Shown in pieces: positions 8,941 to 19,240 of a stretch of 64,000 bases of DNA. The notes under the pieces were generated by a model that saw only the letters and a program-made list of their open reading frames with translations, did not search any database and was not told where the DNA came from. Numbering within the stretch: position 1 is the stretch's first letter; each line of letters starts with the position of its first letter. The DNA is from Nostoc sp. JL33 (GTDB lineage Bacteria; Cyanobacteriota; Cyanobacteriia; Cyanobacteriales; Nostocaceae). The position numbers were made by a program, and so were the translations under genes. The DNA is taken from contig NZ_JABXKP010000070.1 of NCBI RefSeq assembly GCF_017114985.1, positions 1 to 64,000 on the forward strand, given 5' to 3'.

Positions 8941-9435
8941 ATGACAATTAATTATGGAATATTATTGCAACCAGGTGAAGATGATAGTTATTCAGTAGCA
9001 GGCGATGTAACCACCTTTAAAGTTACGAGCGAACAAACAGATGGCAAATATGCACTGTTTGAAGTAGTACTTGCACCCCAATTAGGGCCGCCGCCACATA
9101 TTCATAGTAGAGAAGATGAAGCATTCTATATTCAAGAGGGTTCGATTGAGTTTTATCTTGATGAACAAACAGTTGTAGCAACTTCTGGAACATTCTTGCA
9201 TTCTCCCAAAGGCCAACTCCATAGTTTTAAAAATATTGGTTCTGTACCAGCCAAAATGCTGATTTGGGCTACTCCAGGTGGACTAGAAAAGTTTTTTGCA
9301 CAAGTCGGAACTAAAGTAGAAAATTCGTCAGTTCCACCGTTACCCATAACTCAAGATGTCATTGACCGGATATTAGCAACTGCTCCTGAATATGGAATTA
9401 CAATTGTTCTTCCTGAAGCTGATAATTCTCCATAA
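8941..9435 (+). CDS. cupin-fold protein (Cupin_2 type)
   Basis: About 164 residues with a single double-stranded beta-helix. Cupin motif 1 is PPPHIHSREDEAFYIQEGSI (two His, a Glu and the terminal Gly region) and motif 2 is SPKGQLHSFKNIGS (His). Three His and one Glu would bind a metal. Members include quercetin-dioxygenase-like enzymes and small sugar or sensory binding proteins; nothing distinguishes them here. An AGGAG at 8926-8930 lies 10 bp before the ATG at 8941. A TTG at 8935 would add two residues but is only 4 bp from the ribosome site, so I chose the ATG. It is monocistronic, followed by a strong hairpin shared with rpsD. Confidence 0.88.
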   Translation: MTINYGILLQPGEDDSYSVAGDVTTFKVTSEQTDGKYALFEVVLAPQLGPPPHIHSREDEAFYIQEGSIEFYLDEQTVVATSGTFLHSPKGQLHSFKNIGSVPAKMLIWATPGGLEKFFAQVGTKVENSSVPPLPITQDVIDRILATAPEYGITIVLPEADNSP

Positions 9436-9513
9436 AATTGTGGCTTTGATTCAATACCGAAAATAATTGGATATTTGGCAGGGCAAGAAGTAAAAATTCT
9501 TCATCTCAATTAA

Positions 9514-9553
9514 AAAGTGTGAGCAGAGGTTTCGTTTCTTCTGCTCACACTTT
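9514..9553. terminator. bidirectional hairpin between cupin gene and rpsD
   Basis: Arms AAAGTGTGAGCAGA (9514-9527) and TCTGCTCACACTTT (9540-9553) are perfectly complementary with a 12-base loop. The A and T ends act as the U-tract on each strand. It sits between two convergent genes. Confidence 0.8.
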
Positions 9554-9592
9554 GGGACTTGCCCTTTGCAAATAACTAAGGACAAATGACTA

Positions 9593-10201
9593 TTACGCTT
9601 GTCGTGAGTAGTATTCCACCACAAGTAATTCGTTAACTTGTAGTGCCACCCATTCCCGCTCAATAACGCTGTTGACTCTACCAACCAACTTATTTTTGTC
9701 AAACTCCAAATGACTGGGGAGGTTGGCCAAACCGGGATATTGCAAGTTAGCTTCCACCAACTTCCGGGATTGTGCCCGATCCCTGACCGCAATTACTTCT
9801 CCAGGACGGCATTGGTAGCTGGCAATATTCACCACACGACCGTTAACAGTTACGTGACCGTGATTTACCAGTTGACGAGCCGATGGAATAGTCGGGGCTA
9901 TACCCAAGCGGAAAACGGTATTATCCAACCGCATTTCTAGCAATTGCAGCAGCACTTGTCCGGTAGAACCAGTAACACGTCTGGCTTTCCGCACATAGCG
10001 GAGCAATTGCTTTTCAGTCAAACCGTAGTTGAAGCGGAGCTTTTGCTTTTCCTCTAGACGGATAGCATACTCAGAGCGCTTCTTGCGGTTCTGACCATGC
10101 ATACCAGGTGGGTAAGCGCGTCTGGCGCTTTTACGAGTCAATCCTGGTAAGTCGCCCAAGCGACGGACAATTCTGAGGCGTGGCCCTCTATATCGGGACA
10201 T
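9593..10201 (-). CDS. rpsD: 30S ribosomal protein S4
   Basis: 202 residues, full length. The N-terminus [20 protein letters not shown] is the usual cyanobacterial and plastid form, followed by the extended helical domain and the S4 RNA-binding domain ([20 protein letters not shown], then [15 protein letters not shown]). S4 binds the 5' domain of 16S rRNA and nucleates assembly of the small subunit. It is monocistronic here and ends in the shared hairpin at 9514-9553. In many bacteria S4 lies in the alpha operon; in cyanobacteria it is normally a separate gene, as here. Some bacteria autoregulate rpsD by an mRNA structure; I did not find one. Confidence 0.99.
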   Translation of the reverse strand: MSRYRGPRLRIVRRLGDLPGLTRKSARRAYPPGMHGQNRKKRSEYAIRLEEKQKLRFNYGLTEKQLLRYVRKARRVTGSTGQVLLQLLEMRLDNTVFRLGIAPTIPSARQLVNHGHVTVNGRVVNIASYQCRPGEVIAVRDRAQSRKLVEANLQYPGLANLPSHLEFDKNKLVGRVNSVIEREWVALQVNELLVVEYYSRQA

Positions 10202-10248
10202 GAGTTTCCTTAATCTAATCCTGTTTAAACTTTACCCAAACATTCCAT

Positions 10249-10350
10249 TTTGACATTCCACTGATTAAAAATCAGGGGATTCTTGGTTTTTTTGAGGCTG
10301 CTTGCCTTGGTATGACGTATCCTACCAATGTAGAGGCATCAATTGCGCCA
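10249..10350 (-). mobile_element. decayed IS200/IS605 right end with TnpB tail
   Basis: On the minus strand a TnpB-like tail (GAIDASTLVGYVIPRQAASK, stop at 10272-10274) runs into GAATCCCCTGATTttTAATC and ends AATGTCAA. This is the same order as the intact right end at 54270-54307: tail, GAATCCCC, hairpin, xxTGTCAA. Similar coding-looking sequence continues upstream to about 10430 but with frame breaks. It lies within the rpsD leader/promoter region. Confidence 0.5.
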
Positions 10351-10671
10351 GTTGCTTGAAGTCGGTACCGACGCACTGGCTTCCAAGCCTGAATTCCGAC
10401 CTGTCACGCCGTACTCCTGCCAATAGGTTTTTTGTGTTTATTTAGTTTCGTAGGCTACTCAATCATCAGATTGGTTTACGCAGTATTCTTACTCTGAAAT
10501 ACTTTTTACGTTGCCTACTTATCTTTCAAACAGTTATATTAGCACAATTTTCGACATAACATAAATAATTATGTCTATACTTTACTACCGCCGAAATTCT
10601 TTGATTGCAGAGGACTTTAAAATAATATTTGAGTTAGCATAACCTTGGGTGTTTGGAGAATCGCAATATTA
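10351..10671. other. spacer between divergent rpsD and secreted-protein gene
   Basis: Apart from the decayed IS end there is no gene. The AT-rich stretch 10500-10640 is the likely promoter zone for the gene at 10672. I see no secure boxes. Confidence 0.35.
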
Positions 10672-11361
10672 ATGAGCAAAAAAGTGGTTAGCAAAGGTAA
10701 GAACAAACAAGGCAGTTCCACCTCCAGGATTTTAATAGTACCAGTTTTGGCTATAGCTGGATGGTTGACAACAATCTTGCCTAATGTGGCTGTTGCTGCC
10801 TCTTACAGGAATGATTATAGTGTCTGTGCGGGTCGCCTTTTGAGCGTGGGTGTAACGGCAGAAGCTGCATCACAAGGTTGTGCAAAGGCACTGCGTCCAA
10901 GAGATTTGGCTGCTTGCGTGGTTAACATTGAGAAGCAGACACAAATTGCCGCGACAGATGCGCTTCCTTATTGTGGGAGAGCTAGGCGTCCTGAGGAGTT
11001 AGCTACCTGTGTAGTCGGCGTCAGTTCTAGTACTCAGGAAGCAGTTAATCCAGCAGCTTTAGATTACTGTGGTCGTAGTTTGTTGCCCGTGCGCTTTGGT
11101 CAGTGTGTGGTTGGCTTCCGTAGTAGTAAAATCGACCTTCCCCCCACCCAGATATTGGAAACTTGTATCGATGCTAGTGACAGCGTTATCGGCGCTTCAT
11201 CTTCGTCTACACCGCAGAATATAATTCCTGCGGGATCAAGTCCAAGTTTTGAGACTACCCCAGTTCCAACGCAGCAGCTTGTTCCAACGCAGCCGCTTGT
11301 TCCAACGCAGCCGCTTGTTCCAACGCAGCCGCTTGTTCCCGCGCAACCCGGCACTAATTAA
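10672..11361 (+). CDS. secreted Cys-patterned protein with Pro-rich repeat tail
   Basis: 229 residues from the ATG at 10672; a TTG at 10645 would add nine, but GGAGA at 10655-10659 fits the ATG. A signal peptide spans about residues 14-42 (LIVPVLAIAGWL ... VAVAA). The mature part has three imperfect units of about 37 residues, each with paired Cys (VCAGRLL...GCAKAL...ACVVNI; YCGRARRPEELATCVV; YCGRSLLPVRFGQCVV), suggesting disulphides. The tail has four VPTQPL-type hexapeptides coded by an 18-bp tandem repeat, then PAQPGTN. It is probably periplasmic or surface-exposed. I do not recognise a named family and infer no enzyme activity. A hairpin at 11399-11419 follows. Confidence 0.75.
   Translation: MSKKVVSKGKNKQGSSTSRILIVPVLAIAGWLTTILPNVAVAASYRNDYSVCAGRLLSVGVTAEAASQGCAKALRPRDLAACVVNIEKQTQIAATDALPYCGRARRPEELATCVVGVSSSTQEAVNPAALDYCGRSLLPVRFGQCVVGFRSSKIDLPPTQILETCIDASDSVIGASSSSTPQNIIPAGSSPSFETTPVPTQQLVPTQPLVPTQPLVPTQPLVPAQPGTN
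11263..11345 (+). repeat. 18-bp in-frame tandem repeat (VPTQPL codons)
   Basis: Four to five units of GTTCCAACGCAGCCGCTT, two of the central ones identical, with a diverged first (CAGCAGCTT) and last unit. It encodes the Pro/Gln tail of the secreted protein, so copy number changes would keep frame. Confidence 0.9.
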
Positions 11362-11398
11362 ATTCCAGTGCTTTGTAATTGACTGAAAATACAGGATA

Positions 11399-11419
11399 GA
11401 GTTGGCTATTAGCCAACTC
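11399..11419 (+). terminator. hairpin after the secreted Cys-rich gene
   Basis: GAGTTGGCT-ATT-AGCCAACTC, a perfect 9-bp stem starting 38 bp after the stop codon. There is no long U tract, so strength is uncertain. Confidence 0.5.
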
Positions 11420-11942
11420 TATTCAAGCACTACCAAAAAATAAATCATTCGTCAAAATATTAAGAATTTTAAATACAATAACGATGTTTATTTTTATCGC
11501 TAGTTTAGCTAGATATATTTATCTGGCTACAAAACCATCACTTAACATTGAGCCGAAAGGTTTACCTACCCTGACTCCAGCCATTTTTTAATTCGTTGAA
11601 CTCACGTTAATACCCAAGCTACTGTAGACTATTCATATAAAACTTCGCATAATTGCCCTTTGCTTGCAAATTATGTAAACTAAATACTCACAATACAAAA
11701 GTCACAAGCAGTTTTGTGACTTTTGTACTACTAGTACAGTTTTATAGTGTAAATAGACCAGGCATACCTCTACTCTTTAGCAAGGGACAAAACCAGTGAA
11801 AAGCTTACTTTTTAAGCTTTTTGAATTTTTAATTTTGCGTAGCGGTACTAGTACAGCTTGGCAAAAATCCAGCTACCATCTCAATTAACTAGACAATTGA
11901 TAAAGCTTTTTGTTAAAGGTAGCAAACTTCCGCCACAGTGTA
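11420..11942. other. spacer between convergent genes
   Basis: About 520 AT-rich bases with no credible frame. The only clear structure is the hairpin at 11695-11726. TACTAGTAC/CTAGTACA motifs recur at 11728-11740 and 11847-11857. Confidence 0.4.
11695..11726. terminator. strong hairpin 3' of hetR
   Basis: ACAAAAGTCACAA (11695-11707) pairs perfectly with TTGTGACTTTTGT (11714-11726) around a 6-base loop. It is about 215 bp beyond the hetR stop on the minus strand and could end transcripts from either side. Confidence 0.55.
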
Positions 11943-14173
<2,231 letters not shown>

Positions 14174-14368
14174 TTAGCTCTTTGACAGGCGATCGCTCCA
14201 TATATTCATGTAGCTAGAATAGTCTCCCACGCTGAAAAAACGGGTTACTCTAAACATTTGTGCTACTTGTTCATCTCCTAGTTCCAAAATGTGCTGCAAT
14301 GGTCTTAACTCCTTGCCAATCTCCTCTGTGAGCAATAACTCGTCCTCAATTGCTTGAATTTGTATTAC
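14174..14368 (-). pseudogene. coding remnant, family unknown
   Basis: A 64-residue frame without a start codon: IQAIEDELLLTEEIGKELRP, then LGDEQVAQMFRVTRFFSVGD, ending in TAA at 14174-14176. A TGA precedes it, and an ATG in another frame (14372) suggests a frameshifted start. The composition is clearly protein-like, but I do not recognise it. Confidence 0.4.
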
Positions 14369-14451
14369 TCATACTGCTTATATATACGTGTTTTCCCTAC
14401 CTGTATCAGGCTAAATCCATAAAAATATATTACAAGTCAAGTTATATACTC

Positions 14452-14493
14452 GTAGGGGCACAGTAATGCTCATAGGTGTCATACTTAAGCCCA
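14452..14493 (+). repeat. solo end of the GGGGCACAG inverted-repeat element
   Basis: GTAGGGGCACAGTAATGCTC, then ATAGGTGTCATACTTAAGCC, matches the left end of the element at 60814-61029. No matching right end is seen nearby. The spacer up to 14832 otherwise holds palindromic repeats (AACCCACGGAGGTGGGTTT near 14560) and no gene. Confidence 0.55.
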
Positions 14494-14832
14494 AGCGAAT
14501 GGAATTCGCGGCTACACAGGCAAAGTCCGCCTCCGCGGACTAAGAAAAAATTGAGGGTTGAAACCCACGGAGGTGGGTTTTGCTTGTGTAGATGCGGTTT
14601 CTAACCGCCCTTCCACTTAAGTTGACTATGTGTTGCATCGCATCCATAGACGTGTAACGGCTTCAAGCAGGGTAGGAGAACTGCTATACATATAGAAATT
14701 TAGTATCTAAATATATGGAATACCTGCGATCGCATTAGTTTGGAGAAGCTACAAGTGGGCGTCAGGATTGATCCCCAGAGTGATGGGAGGTAAAGTGGCT
14801 CCCATCACACCTAAACTGGTTGAACTCGCCAT

Positions 14833-17166
14833 TTAATTGGTGGGATTAGAGGGTTTAACCTGATTTCGCATTGTTTCAAAGCTGAAAGCAGCCGCACCAA
14901 AGGTTACTAACAACACTCCCAGAATTTGCACAATAGCCAAGTTTTCTTGAATGATAAACCCAGCGAAAATCACGGTTAAAACTGGGATAGTACCACCGAT
15001 CAGCGCCGATCGTGAGGCACCTAGTTTACTAATACCAACATTGTTGAGCAAATATCCGGCAAGAGTCAGCACACCCAAAATAAATGCGCTTAAAACCAGT
15101 TCCAGCATTTTAGAGGGGTCAACTGCCAAGTTCCAGCTGCTTGGTAAAGGTAGCATCAAACAGATAAAACTCAACACCAACATGGTAGCGAAGTTAATTA
15201 AAGTAAAAGTCACGGGATGCAGTTTGCTAGCACAAACCCGTGTCAGAATTATGTAGGCAGCAAAAGCCACACCCGAAAGAATGGCGGTACTGCTTCCCAT
15301 TGAAGTATTACCCATACCGATGCTGCCAGAACCCCCTAAAACTAACAATTCACCACAGCAAATAGCGGCGATCGCACTGATGCGGAATATCGTAGGGCGA
15401 TCCCGAAACAGAAACCACGATAATAGACCAGTAACCATCGGATAGACAAAGAACAGTGCGATCGCCATTCCAGTTGTGACTTGAGCGATCGCAATGTATA
15501 TGAGCACCTGAGACAAAAACAAAAAGCCCCCACTCACAATCGACAACAGCAAAATCTGCTTGCTAGCTGCATTCGCAGGTGTGGGATTTCCTCGGACTGA
15601 ATTAGTCAAGTTTTCTAAGTCTTGCCACAAAGCTGGATGCAGTATAGGAGACAACAGTACCATCAGTGGTACTACTACCATAAACCGGAGAGTCAAAATT
15701 AATAGAGTATTGCCCAAAGTCGGCGGCAGCAAGCGCTCTACTTCTAATACTCCAAAAATCTGGGAACCTTCGTGGAAAATTATCTTGATGGCTACGTTGT
15801 AAAGCGACGATACGACTGCCGCTAAGACAATCAACAATAAACCGATTTGGCTCGGCGATAAGCCAGATGAATTACGCGATCGCGATTGTGGGGATTTTGC
15901 TTCCGGCTGCGGCTCTAGCGGAGGGGTCGATGAGGATTTAGCTTTGCTCTGCGATACGTTCCTGCGGAGGAGAGAAATTGATTCAGCAGCGTTTCTCTTT
16001 AAAGAAGGTGGCATTGCTCCCGGCTGTGGGACAGATGCAGGCGGAGGCTCTGATGTCGTTTCGTTTTCCGCTAAGTCCTTATTGAGGACAGAAATTGGTT
16101 CGGTGGCATTGTCCTTTGGTGGCGGAACTACAGCAGGCGGCGGCTGTGATCTTGTTTCCCTTTGCGACAAGTCCTTGCTGGGGACAGAAATTGGGTTCGC
16201 GGCGTTTTCTCTAACAATCGGCGGCTGTGATGTCGTTTCCCTTTGCGACAAGTCCTTGCTGGGGACAGAAATTGGGTTCGCGCCGTTTTCTCTAACAACC
16301 GGCGGCTGTGATCTTGTTTCCCTTTGGGACAAGTCTTTGCTAGGGACAGAAATTAGGTTCGCGGCGTTTTCTTTAACAACCGGCGGCTGTGATGTCGTTT
16401 CCCTTGGTGAAAATTTATTAGCGATCGGGGAAATTGGCTCAGAAGAATTTCTTACTACTTCCCCAGACTGTGGCGGTGATGTCTCAAAAGAACTGTTTTT
16501 TTCTGGCTCCGTAAACTGCAAAACAGTAGGTGTACTTGCTGTTGCTGGTTTGCGTGAAGCTGCTTCTATAGTTTTTTCTAGTTCTCCATGCAGGCGATTA
16601 ACAAACTCCGCCAAAATCGTTTCCCCTTGTTGCTGCTGGCTGTACATCCGTGACAACTGTTGGGAAAGATTACTTTGATAATTCTTCAGTTCCTGTTGCA
16701 GCGAGTTAAAGGTAACAGTAACGGTGTCATCCAGGCTGTCAAACATGTGTTCGACTTTTTCATTGATTTCACCTACTACATTGCTGCTGACTTCAGCAGA
16801 CTTCAGCGCAGCTTGTTCGTAGGATTCGCCCTCTATGGTTTGGTTAGCTAAAGTTGCCAGAGAGGATTGCAGTTGTGAAGATATATGCTTTGCCAGAACT
16901 TCTGCCAGTTGACGAATTAACACTTGCTGCTCAGTGATTTGGCGCACTTGTTGTAAATGCTCTTTTTCCTCTACCAAGCTTTGAATGTCATCAGATAACC
17001 GATTTTTTTCTGACTGAAGGCGTTTTACGTCTTCCTGCAACCCTCTGAGGACATTCTGCTGAAGATTTTCTAAGTCTTCAACTACAGCCCAAAGAGCATT
17101 TTCTGCTGCTCTGGATAGCTCGCCCCTGACTCGCGGGTTTTCTGGTTGCTTCTCGAATCGCCCCAT
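14833..17166 (-). CDS. EamA/DMT transporter with N-terminal coiled coil and repeat linker
   Basis: 777 residues, more than twice a normal EamA protein. Residues 1-210 are a charged coiled coil (DVKRLQSEKNRLSDDIQSLV ... EEKEHLQQV). Residues about 210-420 are a Pro/Ser-rich linker with a 27-residue repeat (SQRETxSQPPVVREN, then ANPISVPSKDL) in three to four copies. Residues about 435-770 are ten hydrophobic spans forming two EamA halves (GMAIALFFVYPMVTGLLSWF; LGASRSALIGGTIPVLTVIF). The EamA part belongs to the drug/metabolite transporter superfamily; substrate unknown. The start at 17166 gives a natural MGRFEKQPENP. It lies upstream of hetR on the same strand, nearly 2 kb away. The coiled coil suggests oligomerisation or a tether, by inference. 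Confidence 0.87.
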   Translation of the reverse strand: MGRFEKQPENPRVRGELSRAAENALWAVVEDLENLQQNVLRGLQEDVKRLQSEKNRLSDDIQSLVEEKEHLQQVRQITEQQVLIRQLAEVLAKHISSQLQSSLATLANQTIEGESYEQAALKSAEVSSNVVGEINEKVEHMFDSLDDTVTVTFNSLQQELKNYQSNLSQQLSRMYSQQQQGETILAEFVNRLHGELEKTIEAASRKPATASTPTVLQFTEPEKNSSFETSPPQSGEVVRNSSEPISPIANKFSPRETTSQPPVVKENAANLISVPSKDLSQRETRSQPPVVRENGANPISVPSKDLSQRETTSQPPIVRENAANPISVPSKDLSQRETRSQPPPAVVPPPKDNATEPISVLNKDLAENETTSEPPPASVPQPGAMPPSLKRNAAESISLLRRNVSQSKAKSSSTPPLEPQPEAKSPQSRSRNSSGLSPSQIGLLLIVLAAVVSSLYNVAIKIIFHEGSQIFGVLEVERLLPPTLGNTLLILTLRFMVVVPLMVLLSPILHPALWQDLENLTNSVRGNPTPANAASKQILLLSIVSGGFLFLSQVLIYIAIAQVTTGMAIALFFVYPMVTGLLSWFLFRDRPTIFRISAIAAICCGELLVLGGSGSIGMGNTSMGSSTAILSGVAFAAYIILTRVCASKLHPVTFTLINFATMLVLSFICLMLPLPSSWNLAVDPSKMLELVLSAFILGVLTLAGYLLNNVGISKLGASRSALIGGTIPVLTVIFAGFIIQENLAIVQILGVLLVTFGAAAFSFETMRNQVKPSNPTN
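16140..16400 (-). repeat. 81-bp in-frame tandem repeats in the transporter linker
   Basis: Three to four copies of an 81-bp unit recognisable by TTGTTTCCCTTTGCGACAAG and GGGACAGAAATTGGGTTCGC on the plus strand. They code the Pro/Ser linker on the minus strand and create a spurious 244-residue frame on the plus strand. Confidence 0.85.
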
Positions 17167-17831
17167 TAGCTTCTAACCTCTAACACGTTGACGATAAAGC
17201 TGCTTCCGATACACTTTATTGGCGCTCATCCTAATTTCCTGTATTTTGTCAGATAAATTAAAAATTTTAACAGCACTTCCGCATTTCAACGTAATTCTGT
17301 CATACTAGACACAGGTTGGTAAAGCATCAAATTTGCTCCACCGCTCAAAAGAGCGTGTTCTCTTCAGCATTGACAAGTATTTGGACAGTTTAATTTAGAT
17401 TAACTATTTGCCAATAAGATTTTTATTTTTCATAAAATCTCACTCCAAATAAATATTTATTGTTTTCCTGACAATAGTAATTATTTAAAGATTTGCAGAT
17501 GCTGGGTGTAGGCGCATTCGCAAAGCGTCTCCTTGGCGCAGCCTCTCGTAGAGAAGAGTTGCGATTTGTCCCCAGACATCGCCACAAAATTGTCTGACTT
17601 GCGAAACTAGCTGTAAATTCCTGCCAAATGTAACTTGCGTGACAGTTTATATATCTAAATAGAGATTAAAGTATCTTTCTGTGGAAATTCCAAGTTACGC
17701 TATCCCCTGCACACATTCTAATGAATCAGCAGCAATTCTGCAAAAACACGCTTTTTTGGCGTTGTTGCAGTCTAGGTTTTACTTTTGAGTAGATGCACTA
17801 CAGGAAAAACTTAGGAAAATATTAATAATTC
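17167..17831. other. intergenic region with dispersed palindromic repeat
   Basis: About 660 bases with no gene. 17512-17560 (CGCATTCGCAAAGCGTCTCC, CTCTCGTAGAGAAG) is another copy of the short palindromic family found near 7970 and 62470. The rest is AT-rich and featureless to me. Confidence 0.45.
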
Positions 17832-19160
17832 TTAGAAGAATAAAATCCGGGCGATGCTAAAGAGGGCAGCGCTAAGGACAGCACTCACGGGGATTGTAAT
17901 TAGCCATGCGGCGGCAATGCCTTTTAGTGTTTTGAACTTGATCGAGTTGATGTTTTGCACTAGTCCAATACCAACTACACCGCCGACGAGAGCGTGGGAG
18001 GTGGAGACTGGTAAACCTAGCCGGGAAGCGATGAGGATGGTGGTAGCCGTAGCAAGTTCGGCACAAAATCCACTGCTAGGTTGCAAGGCAATAATATTTT
18101 CGCCAATAGTGGCGATAACTTTTTTACCCCAGACAGCTAAACCACCAACAATACCAGCACCACCAAGGATTAAAATCCAAATGGGGATAGTGATCCCATC
18201 TGTAGGTACGCTACCAGTGCGATTGATGTAAACGATCGCAGCTAAAGGAGCGATCGCATTTCCCACATCATTAGAACCATGAGCAAAGGCGACAAAGCAA
18301 GCACTTAGTAGTTGGAATCGACCGAATAATCTTTCTACGGGATTAGGGAATGGGGAGTGGGGAGTGGGGAGTGGGGAAGGTGGGGCCCCCTCTGGGGATA
18401 AGGGGTAATGGGGATTGAGAAGTAGTTCTCCCTCATCTCGCCTCTGTCCTAACTGTCGCCAACTAATTATTGTGAGTCCAACTGCTGCTACTGCACCGAT
18501 TAACAGTGGAATGTCGTAAGCAGGGATGTTGAAACCAAGCTCAATTACAAAATTGGTTAGCGGTTGAGTCAGTGATGGTAATACAATCACGCCAAATACA
18601 CCTAGCAGTAGAGTACTCAACCAGGGAATCCATTCTTGTAACTGCACTACTTGATTTGGTTGATCCAAAATCCAGTGCTTGATTTGACTGTAGAATAAAG
18701 CAGCGATCGCACCACTAATTAACGGCGTTAAAATCCAGCCAATGGTGATTAATTTAATTGATGACCAATCAATTGCATCTACTCCCAAAGCTACCCAACT
18801 AAATCCAGCGATCGCACCAACAACCGCATGAGAAGATGAGACTGGTAAACCGCGTGATGTGGCAATTTGCAACCACACACCACAAGAAATTAGTACTGTT
18901 ACCATCCCAACAACGAATATTTGGGGTGTAGCTGCGAATAAAGCCGGATTAGCAATTTTCGTCGCTAAAGTTTCCGTTACCTCATGTCCAAACAATACAG
19001 CACCCGTAAACTCTAATACCCCAGCAATAATTAGTGCCTGTTTGAGGGTAACAGCTTTGGAACCTACAGAGGTTCCCATTGCGTTAGCAACATCGTTTGC
19101 TCCGAGATTCCAGGCGACGTAGAAAGCTAGTAGAGCGACTGCAACTAGGGTAATAAGCAT
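17832..19160 (-). CDS. PiT-family inorganic phosphate transporter
   Basis: 442 residues. Two homologous halves each carry the PiT signature: WNLGANDVANAMGTSVGSKA near residue 18 and FVAFAHGSNDVGNAIAPLAA near residue 285. Each half also has a GLPVSSSHA / GLPVSTSHALVGGVVG motif. About eleven membrane spans. PiT proteins import phosphate, usually as a metal-phosphate complex, with H+ or Na+. The central loop (about residues 240-272) is odd: NPHYPLSPEGAPPSPLPTPH is translated from a GGGGAGT heptamer array that has invaded the gene without breaking frame. It is monocistronic, and the adjacent alcohol dehydrogenase is on the same strand. Substrate is inferred from family. Confidence 0.94.
   Translation of the reverse strand: MLITLVAVALLAFYVAWNLGANDVANAMGTSVGSKAVTLKQALIIAGVLEFTGAVLFGHEVTETLATKIANPALFAATPQIFVVGMVTVLISCGVWLQIATSRGLPVSSSHAVVGAIAGFSWVALGVDAIDWSSIKLITIGWILTPLISGAIAALFYSQIKHWILDQPNQVVQLQEWIPWLSTLLLGVFGVIVLPSLTQPLTNFVIELGFNIPAYDIPLLIGAVAAVGLTIISWRQLGQRRDEGELLLNPHYPLSPEGAPPSPLPTPHSPFPNPVERLFGRFQLLSACFVAFAHGSNDVGNAIAPLAAIVYINRTGSVPTDGITIPIWILILGGAGIVGGLAVWGKKVIATIGENIIALQPSSGFCAELATATTILIASRLGLPVSTSHALVGGVVGIGLVQNINSIKFKTLKGIAAAWLITIPVSAVLSAALFSIARILFF
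18346..18385. repeat. heptamer STRR (GGGGAGT) inside the phosphate-transporter gene
   Basis: GGGAATGGGGAGTGGGGAGT and following units: three exact 7-bp units plus diverged flanks. The same repeat occurs eight-fold in the spacer at 56028-56083. Confidence 0.92.
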
Positions 19161-19240
19161 TTTGTTTGGGCTAGCAGGAAGATGAGAGAGATGAGGGAGT
19201 AGGGGGAGAAAAATTGCTTCCTCATCCCCCTCATCTCCCT

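Noticed and set aside
15944-16678. 244-residue plus-strand frame opposite the transporter linker
   Set aside because: Produced by the 81-bp tandem repeats of the minus-strand gene; repetitive and without own features.
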